Source: Leptospiraceae bacterium (GTDB lineage Bacteria > Spirochaetota > Leptospiria > Leptospirales > Leptospiraceae). Taken from it: a stretch of 64,000 nucleotides of DNA. Shown here piece by piece: positions 43,432 to 52,574 of this stretch; the first letter of the stretch is position 1; each line of letters opens with the position of its first letter. Both the position numbers and the translations under genes were made by a program. The notes below the pieces were generated by a model. The model made no database searches and was not told the origin of the DNA. It worked only from the letters and a program-made list of their open reading frames with translations. The stretch lies in contig JADJFV010000034.1 in NCBI GenBank assembly GCA_016708435.1, positions 434,001-498,000 on the forward strand, in the 5' to 3' direction.

Positions 43432-45270
43432 TTATAATCCTAATTTTGTATCTACCAATAACTTCGTAGCAGATTGAATTTCTCCTGTTTCCGTATTGAT
43501 GAATTTAATATAGATTTCATAATTCGCATCTTTTTTGTAAAGCTTACTATTTACTAGTAAATTTGCACCCAGGAGCTTACCAACTTTAACCGCATTTGCT
43601 TCGTCTACTGCCTGTAGGTTGAGTTTCCATTCTGCTAATACTTTTTGCAAATCTTTTCTTTCTACTACTTTAAAAGTCTTGTTTCGAATAAATCCCAAAA
43701 GCAACTGCTCTGCAAAGTATTCTCCATTTTTTGCAGATGTTTTGCCTTCTATAGCAAAAGGTAGAACGCTCACTGTGGTCAATGGCTTAATCGAAAAAGT
43801 TGAATAGTCAACTAGTTGAGCAATGGCTTTGTCGAATAGTTTGTTTAATGTTTCTTCTTTATTTTCTGTAGAAATTTTACTTGCACTAAAATACTCGTCG
43901 CCAGAAGGAAGAGGTTTGCCTTTAGCCGCTTGAATTTCTTCTTTCGCGAATCGAATGACAATGCTTTCTAATTTATCCGTTGGAAAATTTTCTCCCGTAT
44001 GGTGACTAACGCTTCCTGCTGCCCCACCTTCACTTTCTCCTTTTTCACCATAAGTTAGAAAAATATATTTTGCGGAAGTATACTGAGAAATCTGCCGTAA
44101 CACATATTCTCCGTTTATATTTAAACCACCTGTTCCAATCGTAAAAAGTTTTATTCCTCTTTCGCTTGCCTCTTTCATCGCAGATACATAGGTATAATCT
44201 TGCTTATAGTCTAAATGAGGAGGTGCATCGGTAATGATAAAGCTGAGTCTAATCGCATTTTTGCGCCATTCAATTTCTTTCAAGGAATCTTTTAAAGCAG
44301 ATTGTAAATCTTCTGGATAATCGCCTCCACCGGCAGCATCTACTTTGTTTAATTCTTTTTTGAATTTTTCCAGATCACTTGTAAGTGGAATTACCTTGGT
44401 AACATAGGCTTCTTTCTTATCCCGATAGAGAACCATTCCGAATTGAACCTGGTTTTTCGATTCGCCTGCTAAGTTTAGATTAATGATTTCAATTGTATTT
44501 TTTAATCTTTGGATTTCTTCTCCCATGCTTCCGGTTGTGTCCATGATAAAGACTACGTCAAGAGGAATTTCGTTTTCTTTTGATTGGGTTATATCTAAAA
44601 TAATTTCTTTATTCCGAGAACCCTGTCTATCCAGCGTCAAATCATTCTTAGCCGTATCCTTAGAAGCAATGGCTTTAAAAGTAAACACCTCTGGATAGAG
44701 TGAAGGAAAGAAAAGAAAAGTTCCATCTGCATATGTTTTTCCCTTGGCTATTTCTTTATTATCCGCTAGTATGACAATATCTGCATTGGGAATCGATCTT
44801 CCATTTTTATCTTTCACGGTCAGTGTAATTCTTTCCTTGATGTTTAGATCAATATGAGCAGCTGTCGTTTTGAATTTTTCTAGAAAGTTTACAAACAAAT
44901 TAAATTGTTTATTATCATCTGCAAAGCCTGCCTTTAACCCTGACTCTGATTTTTCAACCTGCTTATTGGAAGTGGGTTTTGAATCATCTTCTGATAAAGC
45001 TTCTCCGTCTGTAACTCCAGAAGCACCCTTTGCTTCCTCCGATTTATCCTTTTTCTTATCTATCGAAGGTCTCACTGGAGATTTAGAAGGGTCTTTTCTT
45101 TTTTCGTCCAATTTTGTAGTTTCTGAATGAGGTGAAGAGGGCGAAACTTCTTTTCTATCCGAACTCGCACAATAAAGAGTTTGCAAAAGGAAAAAAAGTA
45201 AGAATATAAAACGTAAAAATGGAATTCGTTTATTCATTTTCATTGAAATAAAGTTTTTCTGTATAGTCAT
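43432..45270 (-). CDS. vWA-domain lipoprotein with CsgG/FlgO-like C-terminal domain
   Basis: Up to 612 residues. A basic, hydrophobic N-terminus ends at lipobox-like LYC (Cys34), then about 90 residues of Ser/Lys/Glu-rich linker. A carboxypeptidase-regulatory-like beta domain lies at about 150-215, a vWA domain with MIDAS DTTGSM (Asp244) and ITDAPPHLD at about 236-440, and a CsgG/FlgO-like domain at the end (VSVLPFAIEGK, VVERKDLQKVL, LLGANLLVNSKLY). It would sit on a membrane facing outwards. The first ATG at 45270 is only 16 bp from a divergent gene; Met10 (45243) or Met12 (45237) are better starts because they leave room for promoters. First gene of the operon. Confidence 0.8.
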   Translation of the reverse strand: MTIQKNFISMKMNKRIPFLRFIFLLFFLLQTLYCASSDRKEVSPSSPHSETTKLDEKRKDPSKSPVRPSIDKKKDKSEEAKGASGVTDGEALSEDDSKPTSNKQVEKSESGLKAGFADDNKQFNLFVNFLEKFKTTAAHIDLNIKERITLTVKDKNGRSIPNADIVILADNKEIAKGKTYADGTFLFFPSLYPEVFTFKAIASKDTAKNDLTLDRQGSRNKEIILDITQSKENEIPLDVVFIMDTTGSMGEEIQRLKNTIEIINLNLAGESKNQVQFGMVLYRDKKEAYVTKVIPLTSDLEKFKKELNKVDAAGGGDYPEDLQSALKDSLKEIEWRKNAIRLSFIITDAPPHLDYKQDYTYVSAMKEASERGIKLFTIGTGGLNINGEYVLRQISQYTSAKYIFLTYGEKGESEGGAAGSVSHHTGENFPTDKLESIVIRFAKEEIQAAKGKPLPSGDEYFSASKISTENKEETLNKLFDKAIAQLVDYSTFSIKPLTTVSVLPFAIEGKTSAKNGEYFAEQLLLGFIRNKTFKVVERKDLQKVLAEWKLNLQAVDEANAVKVGKLLGANLLVNSKLYKKDANYEIYIKFINTETGEIQSATKLLVDTKLGL

Positions 45271-45304
45271 AAATTATCCGATAGCTATGTTAGTGATTAA
45301 TACA

Positions 45305-46108
45305 ATGAATATATTAAATATCAACAGTTTTTCAAATGAAAAAGTAAAATATGTCATAAAATTAAAAGAGAAGCGCTTTCGAGACAGGGAAAGAAAATTC
45401 GTAATCGAAGGTTACCGTGAACTCGCAAAGGCAAATCTCTCAGGTAAAATAAAATTTGACACTCTCTATATTTCTCCTGAATGTTTTTTGGGGGTAAATG
45501 AAGATGATTTGATTCGAAAAATCAATGTCAAGACGATTGAACTTCCTAGAAAAATTTTTGAAAAAATATCTTATCGAGACAGACCCGATGGGCTTCTCGC
45601 AGTAGCGGATACTCCTGATTTCGGATTCGATTATGAAGGAGATAAAAAGGGAAGTCTTTTTTTAATCATTGAAGGAGTTGAAAAACCGGGAAACCTTGGA
45701 ACGATTCTTAGGACAGCGGATGGAGCAGGAGTCTCGGCTGTGTTTGTAACCGATGCAAGGATTGATTTGTTTAATCCAAATGTTATTCGTGCAAGCACTG
45801 GAACTCTATTTACCTTACCAACTTACATTGCAGAAATCGAGAAATTAATCGAATACTTTAAAAAGTATAAAGTGCAGGTAATCGCCCTTAGCCCTGAAGG
45901 GGTTCAAAATTATCTAGAGCCGAACTATAAAACGAGAACGGCTTTGCTTTTTGGAAACGAGCAATACGGATTATCTCCTTATGCAAAAGAAAATTCTGAT
46001 TCACTCGTATCGATTCCTATGCAAGGTGAGTCTGATTCTTTAAACCTTGCCATGTCTTGCGGAATTATGGTCTACGAAGTTTTACGCCAGAAAATGCAAA
46101 GGAAATAG
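45305..46108 (+). CDS. SpoU/TrmH-family RNA 2'-O-methyltransferase
   Basis: Trefoil-knot methyltransferase that methylates ribose 2'-OH in rRNA or tRNA. N-terminal L30e-like substrate-binding part (RKFVIEGYRELAKA), then the three SpoU motifs: GVEKPGNLGTILRTADGAG, LFGNEQYGLS and SIPMQGESDSLNLAMSCGI. About 267 residues, close to RlmB and related rRNA enzymes; the target cannot be told. A longer form could begin at ATG 45287, but Met at 45305 fits the family better and leaves space for divergent promoters. Followed three bases later by the glycosyltransferase. Confidence 0.88.
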   Translation: MNILNINSFSNEKVKYVIKLKEKRFRDRERKFVIEGYRELAKANLSGKIKFDTLYISPECFLGVNEDDLIRKINVKTIELPRKIFEKISYRDRPDGLLAVADTPDFGFDYEGDKKGSLFLIIEGVEKPGNLGTILRTADGAGVSAVFVTDARIDLFNPNVIRASTGTLFTLPTYIAEIEKLIEYFKKYKVQVIALSPEGVQNYLEPNYKTRTALLFGNEQYGLSPYAKENSDSLVSIPMQGESDSLNLAMSCGIMVYEVLRQKMQRK

Positions 46109-46111
46109 CCT

Positions 46112-47164
46112 GTGAATGTAGCTTATTATATCAGTGGGCATGGATTCGGTCATATTAGCCGTTCCTATGAAGTAGTTAAATATCTACAAGAGAATGCACC
46201 GATTGAGAAACTTTTTATCAACACTACAAGAAAAGATTTTGTAAAGGACAAGACTGATAATTTAATCTTTCGTGAAGTGACAGTTGATGTTGGGATGGTG
46301 CAGCTTAGTTCCATTAGCCTCAACGTGGAAAAAACACTTGAATCTATTCTTGAGTTTGAGAAAAACAAAAGCTCATTGATTGAGTCGGAATTAGCATTTC
46401 TAGAAACGGAGAAAATTGGTTGTATTATTTCAGACAGTTCTTCTCTTCCTTTTTTACTTGCAGATAAATTAAGTTTACCTTCTTTCTTTATTGGAAATTT
46501 TACCTGGGATTTTATTTACGATAACTACACCAAAGACAATTCCTATTTTGGAAGTTACGCCAATATTCTTAAAAAAGAATACTCTCTTTGTCATTTCGGA
46601 CTAATTCTACCATTTCATTGTCCAATGAACTCAATCCCTAGAAAAAAAGAAATTGGAATCATTGGAAGACGAAGTCTAGAAGATCGTCAAACAGTAAGGG
46701 ATAGAATTGGTTTTACGGATAAGAATCGTTATTTTCTTTTTTCTTTTGGTGCCTACGGAATTTCTGATAGTTTAGGATTTGAAAACTTAAAAGACAATGA
46801 ATGGATTGTTGTTTCTGGATACGAAGGACTAATTGGCGAGAAAGTCATTGATGTCAAAAATATCTATTATCCCGATTTATTGAAGGCATGTGATTTTGTT
46901 TTAACGAAACCTGGATACGGAATTCTTTCTGAAAGCTATTTGGCAAATACTCCTGTGATTTATACAGATAGAGGAGATTTCGCAGAATATCCGTATCTTG
47001 TAGATGCTTTAGACAAATTTCATTTTGCAGCTTTCCTGCCTCAGTCGGATTTATTGAGTTTTCAGTTAGAAAAGGCAGTCTTAGAGATTGAAAAACAAAA
47101 GATTCATAAGAAAATTCCTACCTTACTCGACGGACGGAAAGAGATTTTAGAGCAAATTTTTTAG
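46112..47164 (+). CDS. GT-B glycosyltransferase-like protein
   Basis: 350 residues. N-terminal GISGHGFGHISRSYEV-like motif (YYISGHGFGHISRSYE) and a C-terminal donor-site pattern TKPGYGILSESYLANTPVIY, as in UDP-sugar glycosyltransferases of the MurG/MGT fold and in proteins linked to sugar kinases. No membrane segment. The donor and acceptor are unknown. The start is GTG 46112, four bases after the methyltransferase stop, so the two probably form an operon. A role in surface-sugar or osmolyte synthesis is only inferred. Confidence 0.7.
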   Translation: MNVAYYISGHGFGHISRSYEVVKYLQENAPIEKLFINTTRKDFVKDKTDNLIFREVTVDVGMVQLSSISLNVEKTLESILEFEKNKSSLIESELAFLETEKIGCIISDSSSLPFLLADKLSLPSFFIGNFTWDFIYDNYTKDNSYFGSYANILKKEYSLCHFGLILPFHCPMNSIPRKKEIGIIGRRSLEDRQTVRDRIGFTDKNRYFLFSFGAYGISDSLGFENLKDNEWIVVSGYEGLIGEKVIDVKNIYYPDLLKACDFVLTKPGYGILSESYLANTPVIYTDRGDFAEYPYLVDALDKFHFAAFLPQSDLLSFQLEKAVLEIEKQKIHKKIPTLLDGRKEILEQIF

Positions 47165-47271
47165 CGCGGGTTGTGTATTTCACTTTTCATCGAGGTGTAT
47201 ATGGTAAATTATGGCGTTGTAAGAACTTTTAAACTAAGATTCTTTACTTAAATATATTTATGGAGACAAGT

Positions 47272-47592
47272 ATGTTAAAAAAATTAGGGATACTTATTCT
47301 TATCACTTCATTTTTAGCTGTAGCTAATGTTTTTGCTCAAGAAGAGGAAAGCGATACAACTGAACCAAAAGAAGAAATGACTGAAGATAAAAAAGATGCA
47401 AAGGACGCTAAAGAAGTGAAACCTGCTAAAACCGAAAAAAGCGACAAAAAAGCCGCTAAGAAAGGTGGAAAAAAAGGTGGAAAGAAAAGCGGCAAGAAAG
47501 GTGGAAAAAAAGGTGGAAAGAAGGGCGGCAAAAAAGATGCTCCTAAAGCTGAAACCAAAACAGAAACACCTGATGCAGAAGAAACAAAGTAA
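47272..47592 (+). CDS. Exported Lys/Gly-rich repeat protein
   Basis: 106 residues. Signal peptide LGILILITSFLAVANVFA, then an acidic region (EEESDTTEPKEEM) and a tandem KKGGKKGG block at about 65-88, coded by repeated AAAGGTGGA-like units, and an acidic tail. Net charge of the central block is very positive, like histone H1-like or polyanion-binding tails. Start ATG 47272, with GGAGAC at 47262-47267; the ATG at 47260 overlaps that site. It has its own terminator at 47621. Function unknown; binding of LPS, DNA or peptidoglycan is speculative. Confidence 0.7.
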   Translation: MLKKLGILILITSFLAVANVFAQEEESDTTEPKEEMTEDKKDAKDAKEVKPAKTEKSDKKAAKKGGKKGGKKSGKKGGKKGGKKGGKKDAPKAETKTETPDAEETK

Positions 47593-47620
47593 GAGTCGTA
47601 ATTAGATAAGATTCTTTCCC

Positions 47621-47652
47621 AAAGGGATAGTGGTTCCACTATCCCTTTTTTA
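47621..47652 (+). terminator. Rho-independent terminator
   Basis: Perfect 13-bp stem AAAGGGATAGTGG / CCACTATCCCTTT (47621-47633 and 47636-47648) with a 2-base loop and T-rich tail, 28 bp after the Lys/Gly-rich gene stop. Confidence 0.85.
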
Positions 47653-49077
47653 TTAGTTAACCTCTAGCGCCTTAATTTTTTTTAAAGACTTCAGGCTTTT
47701 TCTCAAATCCTTTCTATTTCCTATAATGATTATATGTGTTTGATCTGGCGTTATATGCTTATTAGCCGCTTGAAGCACATCTTCTTCTGTTACAGATTGA
47801 ATTCCCTCTAAATATTTTTCGTAGTAATCAGAAGGCAAATTATAAAGAGCCGTTTTAATTCCGAATAGTGCAATTGTCGAAGGATTTTCGAGAGAAAGAG
47901 AGAACTGCCCTGTAAGATAATTCTTCACTAATTGTAATTCTTCTTTTTTTACTTTTTCTTTTCTAATTCGATTCATTTCAAAAAGAATTTGCTCGATGGA
48001 CTTGCCCGTTAAAGAGCTTTCTGTGCTTAGATCAATAGAAAAATTTCCAATCCATTTATCAGGGCGCAGCGAAGAATACACTCCGTAAGTTAATCCGTGT
48101 TTTTCTCTTAAATTTTGATAGAGTCGAAATGTTCCCCCACCTAATAATGTATTCATTACAACCGCACTATAAATTTCTTTTTGCCCAGGTTTTAAATCAA
48201 TATTATGACTTACTTTAATCACAGATTGCACAGAGTCATTTCTGTTTTTAAGGTAAATCTTTGTTTGTCGCGACTTCAAAAGTTTTGGTGCTTTAAATTT
48301 TGGAACTTCGCCCGACTGCCAATTTCCAAAATGTGTTTCCGCTAAAATCTTTGCATCTTCGAAACCAACATCACCGGATATTGCTAGATGAGCAATGTTT
48401 GGTTTAAAATATCGATTGTGGTAATTCTTGCAGTCTTTCATTGTTATCTGCTTTATTGATTTCTCCGTGGGAACTTCACTATAAGGATGGGTAGCCGGAT
48501 AGAGTAGGGTTTTCGCGACATTATTCACCTGCGCATTTGGATCTTGTATATCAGATTGAATTTCGGAGAACATTTCGTCTTTTAGCTTTACAAACTCAGA
48601 TTTGTCAAATTTAGGATTTTTTACTACATCACTCACAATCGCTAGGCTCTGACCCGAATACTTTAAAAGCGAACTTGCAAAGATTAAATTCTCATTTATA
48701 CTAAAATCAACTCCCATAAAATCGAGTTCTTCATCAATTTGTGATTTATTTCGATTACCCGCTCCTCGTTTCATCAGTCTTGTGGTAAATTCTCCTAGTC
48801 CAGCTTTCTTATTCTCTAAATTCGGAAAATAATCCAAATATAGAAAATAAGAAATAGTAGGTAGTTTGTGATCCTCAATGACATAAACCTTTAAACCATT
48901 TTTTAAGGAAAAAGTTTTATACGCAGGTAAATGAATTCTTTTAAGTGTAGTTGACTTTGGGGGTAAATCCAAATTGTCTTCTTCGGCATTTAGTGAAGAA
49001 AACAAAGTGCAAAGGAAAAAAACGGAAAAAGCTATTATTAGAATTTTTCTTACTTGAATTGGGGTTTTATTATACAT
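47653..49077 (-). CDS. M16-family peptidase-like protein, catalytic motif missing
   Basis: 474 residues, exported (ILIIAFSVFFLCTLFSSLNA signal). Pitrilysin fold, but the HXXEH zinc site is absent: the matching helix reads KAGLGEFTTRLMKRG. The C-terminal R/Y pair that anchors substrate is kept (RLYQNLREKHGLTYGVYSSL). In many bacteria an inactive partner like this pairs with an active M16 enzyme to form a heterodimer; here the active gene is directly upstream, one base away. It likely serves in peptide binding in the periplasm. Confidence 0.85.
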   Translation of the reverse strand: MYNKTPIQVRKILIIAFSVFFLCTLFSSLNAEEDNLDLPPKSTTLKRIHLPAYKTFSLKNGLKVYVIEDHKLPTISYFLYLDYFPNLENKKAGLGEFTTRLMKRGAGNRNKSQIDEELDFMGVDFSINENLIFASSLLKYSGQSLAIVSDVVKNPKFDKSEFVKLKDEMFSEIQSDIQDPNAQVNNVAKTLLYPATHPYSEVPTEKSIKQITMKDCKNYHNRYFKPNIAHLAISGDVGFEDAKILAETHFGNWQSGEVPKFKAPKLLKSRQTKIYLKNRNDSVQSVIKVSHNIDLKPGQKEIYSAVVMNTLLGGGTFRLYQNLREKHGLTYGVYSSLRPDKWIGNFSIDLSTESSLTGKSIEQILFEMNRIRKEKVKKEELQLVKNYLTGQFSLSLENPSTIALFGIKTALYNLPSDYYEKYLEGIQSVTEEDVLQAANKHITPDQTHIIIIGNRKDLRKSLKSLKKIKALEVN

Positions 49078-49078
49078 A

Positions 49079-50413
49079 CTATTTCTTCTTAGGTGGTAGA
49101 TAATTTAGAATTACTTTTTTATCTAAGGTAAAATACTTTTTGGCAACTCTTTGAATATCTTCCTTTGTAATAACTAGAATTTTTTCATACTCGGTGTTTA
49201 TTACCCCTGCATTTCCATAAAAGGTTTCATATTCAGCAAGATTTTGCGCAATTCCTGCAAGATTTGCATTGGAATCAAATATGATTCTTTGCACACGGTT
49301 CTTTACTTTTTCTAATTCTCTTTCTGTGACAAATTCAGTTTGAAGACGAAGCAATTCATCATTTAAATTCCTTGGGACTTTTTTGTATGCATCGTCGTTT
49401 TTTGCGTAGCAAGTAATCGAATAAAGCCCGTTATCCTCCATAGCATTATAGTAAGATTCTAAATTTACTACTAGGTCATTTTTATTTTTTAAATTTTGAT
49501 TTAACCTAGAACTCTCTCCGTTTGATAAAATTAAATCTATAAAAATGAACGGATAATAGTCATCTGTCCCTAGAGCAGGAGCATGAAATGAATACGAGAG
49601 AGCAGGAAATTCAACATTATAATAAACCGTTTTTGAAATTTCTTTCGCAAAAGGATTTTCAAAAATCTTCTCGCGCTGGATATTCTTTCCTGATTTTGGA
49701 ATTCGTTCGAAATATTTTTTAATAAGTTTCTTTGTATCTTTGATTTTAATATCGCCTGCTATTACTAAGACTGCGTTTTCTGGCACATAAAATTTCTGAT
49801 GAAAATCCACAAATTCTTGCAAGGTTGCTTTATCTATATACTGAGTAGAGCCAATTGGTAGCCAGCGATAGGGATGTTTTTTATAAGACATTTCATGTAA
49901 AATTTCTGTGAGATTACCATAAGGTTGATTATCTAGTCTTTCTCTTCTTTCTTCTTTAACTACTTTTCGTTGTGTTTCTAGACCGCTTGTATCTATTTCT
50001 AATTGTAGTAGCCTTTCTGATTCCATCCACAAAATAAGAGGAAGCTCGTTTGCAGGAAGAGAAGCATTATAATAAGTATAATCGAACGTAGTATGCGCGT
50101 TAGACTCACCACCTGCATTTAAAATCAATTTATCAAACTCCCCGCGTTTAATATTTTTCGTTCCTTCAAACATTAAATGCTCAAAGAAATGAGCAAAGCC
50201 TGTTCGGTTAGGAGCTTCATTTTTCGAGCCTACGTGATACATTACTCCTAACGACACAATTGGACTTGTATTGTCTTTATGTAAAAGTATTGTTAGACCG
50301 TTTTCTAATTTATATCTTACAAATTTGATTTTTTTACTTTCTACTGAATCGATTTGAGTAAATGCAATTAGAACCAAAAAGGAAACTGAAGACAGAATTT
50401 TTTTTTTAATCAT
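49079..50413 (-). CDS. M16-family zinc peptidase, active subunit
   Basis: 444 residues with a Sec signal (LSSVSFLVLIAFTQIDSVES). Zinc motif HFFEH (HXXEH) in GFAHFFEHLMFEG, with the third ligand Glu in KVVKEERRER. Typical NAHTTFDYTYY follows. The second half is the inactive repeat. Processes peptides or proteins in the periplasm; its substrates are unknown. Paired with the inactive homologue downstream. Confidence 0.9.
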   Translation of the reverse strand: MIKKKILSSVSFLVLIAFTQIDSVESKKIKFVRYKLENGLTILLHKDNTSPIVSLGVMYHVGSKNEAPNRTGFAHFFEHLMFEGTKNIKRGEFDKLILNAGGESNAHTTFDYTYYNASLPANELPLILWMESERLLQLEIDTSGLETQRKVVKEERRERLDNQPYGNLTEILHEMSYKKHPYRWLPIGSTQYIDKATLQEFVDFHQKFYVPENAVLVIAGDIKIKDTKKLIKKYFERIPKSGKNIQREKIFENPFAKEISKTVYYNVEFPALSYSFHAPALGTDDYYPFIFIDLILSNGESSRLNQNLKNKNDLVVNLESYYNAMEDNGLYSITCYAKNDDAYKKVPRNLNDELLRLQTEFVTERELEKVKNRVQRIIFDSNANLAGIAQNLAEYETFYGNAGVINTEYEKILVITKEDIQRVAKKYFTLDKKVILNYLPPKKK

Positions 50414-50419
50414 TTTTAT

Positions 50420-52345
50420 TTAATGTGTTTGGTTGGATTTTAATATATTATATATATCCGGAAAATTTTTCTCTAGAGAAGAAATCATCTTATCACGATT
50501 TGTCTTATCTGTCGAGTTTAAGATTTTTACAATGGAATCAAATCCTGGAACATTTGCATACGAATCTTGAACTAAAGAAGAAACTTTTTTTTCTAATATC
50601 TTTGCAACTTCTCTTGCTATTTCAGTGTTCGCCTTTTGCCCAATCGCAATCTTGGCAACTACATCAGTTTGACTGGTATCATTTAATAGCGGCAAAATAG
50701 ATGCCGATTTTTCAGAGTTTAAAAAAGATAATATCATAGCAATCATTTGAGACTCTTCGTTTTGAATCAGTCCTGCAATTATGCTAGATTCGATTTTCTC
50801 TAAGAACTCAAAAGGATTTGAATTGGTAGAGCTAATCACAGTATTCTCCTGACGAGTATCAGATTCTTTGTCTAAATCAATTAAATCAGTAGTTTGCCTT
50901 TGCGCATAACTCATATTATTCACAAAGCGAACTCCAAATTTTCCAGTTTCAAGTGCGATAATTTCTCCAGGAAATGTCAGATCATATCCAACCACAATCT
51001 GCACTGGTTCAAAAATAGATTTATCTAATTCAATGATAGAGCCTTTGCTCATGTTGAGTAAATCTTTTATGGTAAGTTTTAACTTACTTAGAATTACTCG
51101 TATATCTGCCATCGGAATTTTTGTATGGCTTTGAATTTCTTCATTGTGTAAGATTTCCAAATTTCGATTGCCTGACTCATTTGGACTAGCTATGTCTTCA
51201 ATCCAAATACCAAACTTTTCATTTGTTACCACCACTGTAGTCTTCGCAAAAATTATATTCTCAATAACCAGATACACTGGTTCATTCATGTCTTTATTTA
51301 ATTCAATTACATTTCCGGGTTTAATATTGATTAGCTGATCAAGGGGTAATTTTGATTTGCCTATCTCAATATCTGCTTCTATTTCTAAATTCATTAACTC
51401 TAAATTTGCAAGATGAAGTTCATATTTAGATGGAATTACATTGTCTGTTAGATCAAATAAGAGAAGTTTTTCATTTTCCTTTTTAAGTGTAATTTCTTGC
51501 AGAGATTTATTAGAAAAAATTAAGGAGCCACGCTTACCTAAAAATTTTTCTATACTTGTATTTTTATAAGTTCTATCTTTAAAAGTTTTATAATCAAATA
51601 TTTCATCTTCAAAGCGGACGTTCACTGGAAACGGAATAGAAGAAATAAGAGCATAGAGTTTTTCTTTCCTCTCCTTTTCTGCTTCATTTAACTTATAGCG
51701 CCTATCGATTATTTCATTGGAAAGGGAAACGAATATTTTAATCAAATTCGTTTCAATGTCCGATTTATCTGTTCTCTCTTTTATCGGTGTCAGCAAAAAA
51801 ACTTTTTCTTCCTTGGAAAGATTATTTTGAATAAAGGAAGAAATTTCCTCCGATTCATTCTCGCTTAAATAGGTTTCCCTATTTTTCATAAATCGATTTA
51901 ACTTAGATTCGATTGAGCGAATAATCCGATGATGGCTTTTAAGATTGCGCTTAACGTTCGGATTTAACTGAACTATGTAGTTTAGAATATTCTTCGCGTT
52001 ATAAACGGAGAAAAGGAAATGAAAACGAAATACTTCATTGGCAGCAATGATTTCTAATTCTATTCTAAAATAATTTGAGCCTTCTGGTAAAATTAACTGG
52101 TCTGATTTTGTAACGAGGGCTTGGTACATCTCAGATGTCTTTACTTCACCAATCTTAAGAGTAAGGGCATCTGTAAAAGAACCTATAACAGAATAGAGCC
52201 AATCATTGATATTTTTTAAATGGTTCATTTTAGGAGACTCTATTTTATCAAGAGCCTTCACAATCTTTACTGTGGTATCATTGGTGAGCAGAATAGAGTA
52301 TATCCCTTGAATTCGTCCAAGAAAATTTCCATAAAAACATTGCAT
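50420..52345 (-). CDS. FliY-like motor-switch protein with two SpoA modules and a FliG-like tail
   Basis: 641 residues as an open frame, but probably about 718 when joined to the next entry: the frame is open upstream of ATG 52345 and encodes WKTLKICIPAKKIRKQFKPG, and that ATG has no ribosome-binding site. The first about 130 residues look CheC/FliM-like (LKNINDWLYSVIGSFTDALTL). Two SpoA (FliN-type) modules follow at about 308-375 (LPLDQLINIKPGNVIELNK) and 398-470 (LTIKDLLNMSKGSIIELDK). The C-terminal about 120 residues resemble a FliG middle/armadillo domain (EESQMIAMILSFLNSEKSA; FDSIVKILNSTDKTNRDK). A FliY-SpoA2-FliG fusion is unusual. It likely takes part in a switch or secretion ring. Confidence 0.7.
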   Translation of the reverse strand: MQCFYGNFLGRIQGIYSILLTNDTTVKIVKALDKIESPKMNHLKNINDWLYSVIGSFTDALTLKIGEVKTSEMYQALVTKSDQLILPEGSNYFRIELEIIAANEVFRFHFLFSVYNAKNILNYIVQLNPNVKRNLKSHHRIIRSIESKLNRFMKNRETYLSENESEEISSFIQNNLSKEEKVFLLTPIKERTDKSDIETNLIKIFVSLSNEIIDRRYKLNEAEKERKEKLYALISSIPFPVNVRFEDEIFDYKTFKDRTYKNTSIEKFLGKRGSLIFSNKSLQEITLKKENEKLLLFDLTDNVIPSKYELHLANLELMNLEIEADIEIGKSKLPLDQLINIKPGNVIELNKDMNEPVYLVIENIIFAKTTVVVTNEKFGIWIEDIASPNESGNRNLEILHNEEIQSHTKIPMADIRVILSKLKLTIKDLLNMSKGSIIELDKSIFEPVQIVVGYDLTFPGEIIALETGKFGVRFVNNMSYAQRQTTDLIDLDKESDTRQENTVISSTNSNPFEFLEKIESSIIAGLIQNEESQMIAMILSFLNSEKSASILPLLNDTSQTDVVAKIAIGQKANTEIAREVAKILEKKVSSLVQDSYANVPGFDSIVKILNSTDKTNRDKMISSLEKNFPDIYNILKSNQTH

Positions 52346-52352
52346 GCCAGGT

Positions 52353-52574
52353 TTAAATTGCTTTCGAATTTTCTTTGCAGGAATACAAATTTTTAAAGTT
52401 TTCCATTTTTAAATTTTCGAGTATTTCAATAGAAGCTTCTCGCATCCAATAATCATTGTTTAAAACAGAAAAAGGATCTGCATGAATTTTATCAAAAAGA
52501 GGTTTCTCTTCCTTTCTAGAAGTTGCTTCTATCAGAGCCTCAATATCTTTAGCTGATAAGGAATCTTCTGACAT
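52353..52574 (-). pseudogene. N-terminal part of the FliY-like protein (frameshifted)
   Basis: 73 codons starting with the FliM/FliY-type CheY-binding motif, LSAKDIEALIEAT (compare LSQDEIDALL). After residue 55 (EILENLK) the frame should move to continue as WKTLKICIP: one A too many in the T5/A5 run at 52406-52410. The ATG overlaps the FliM-like stop (TAATG), so it is translationally coupled. If the indel is real, the cell would make a 73-residue CheY-binding peptide. Confidence 0.65.
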
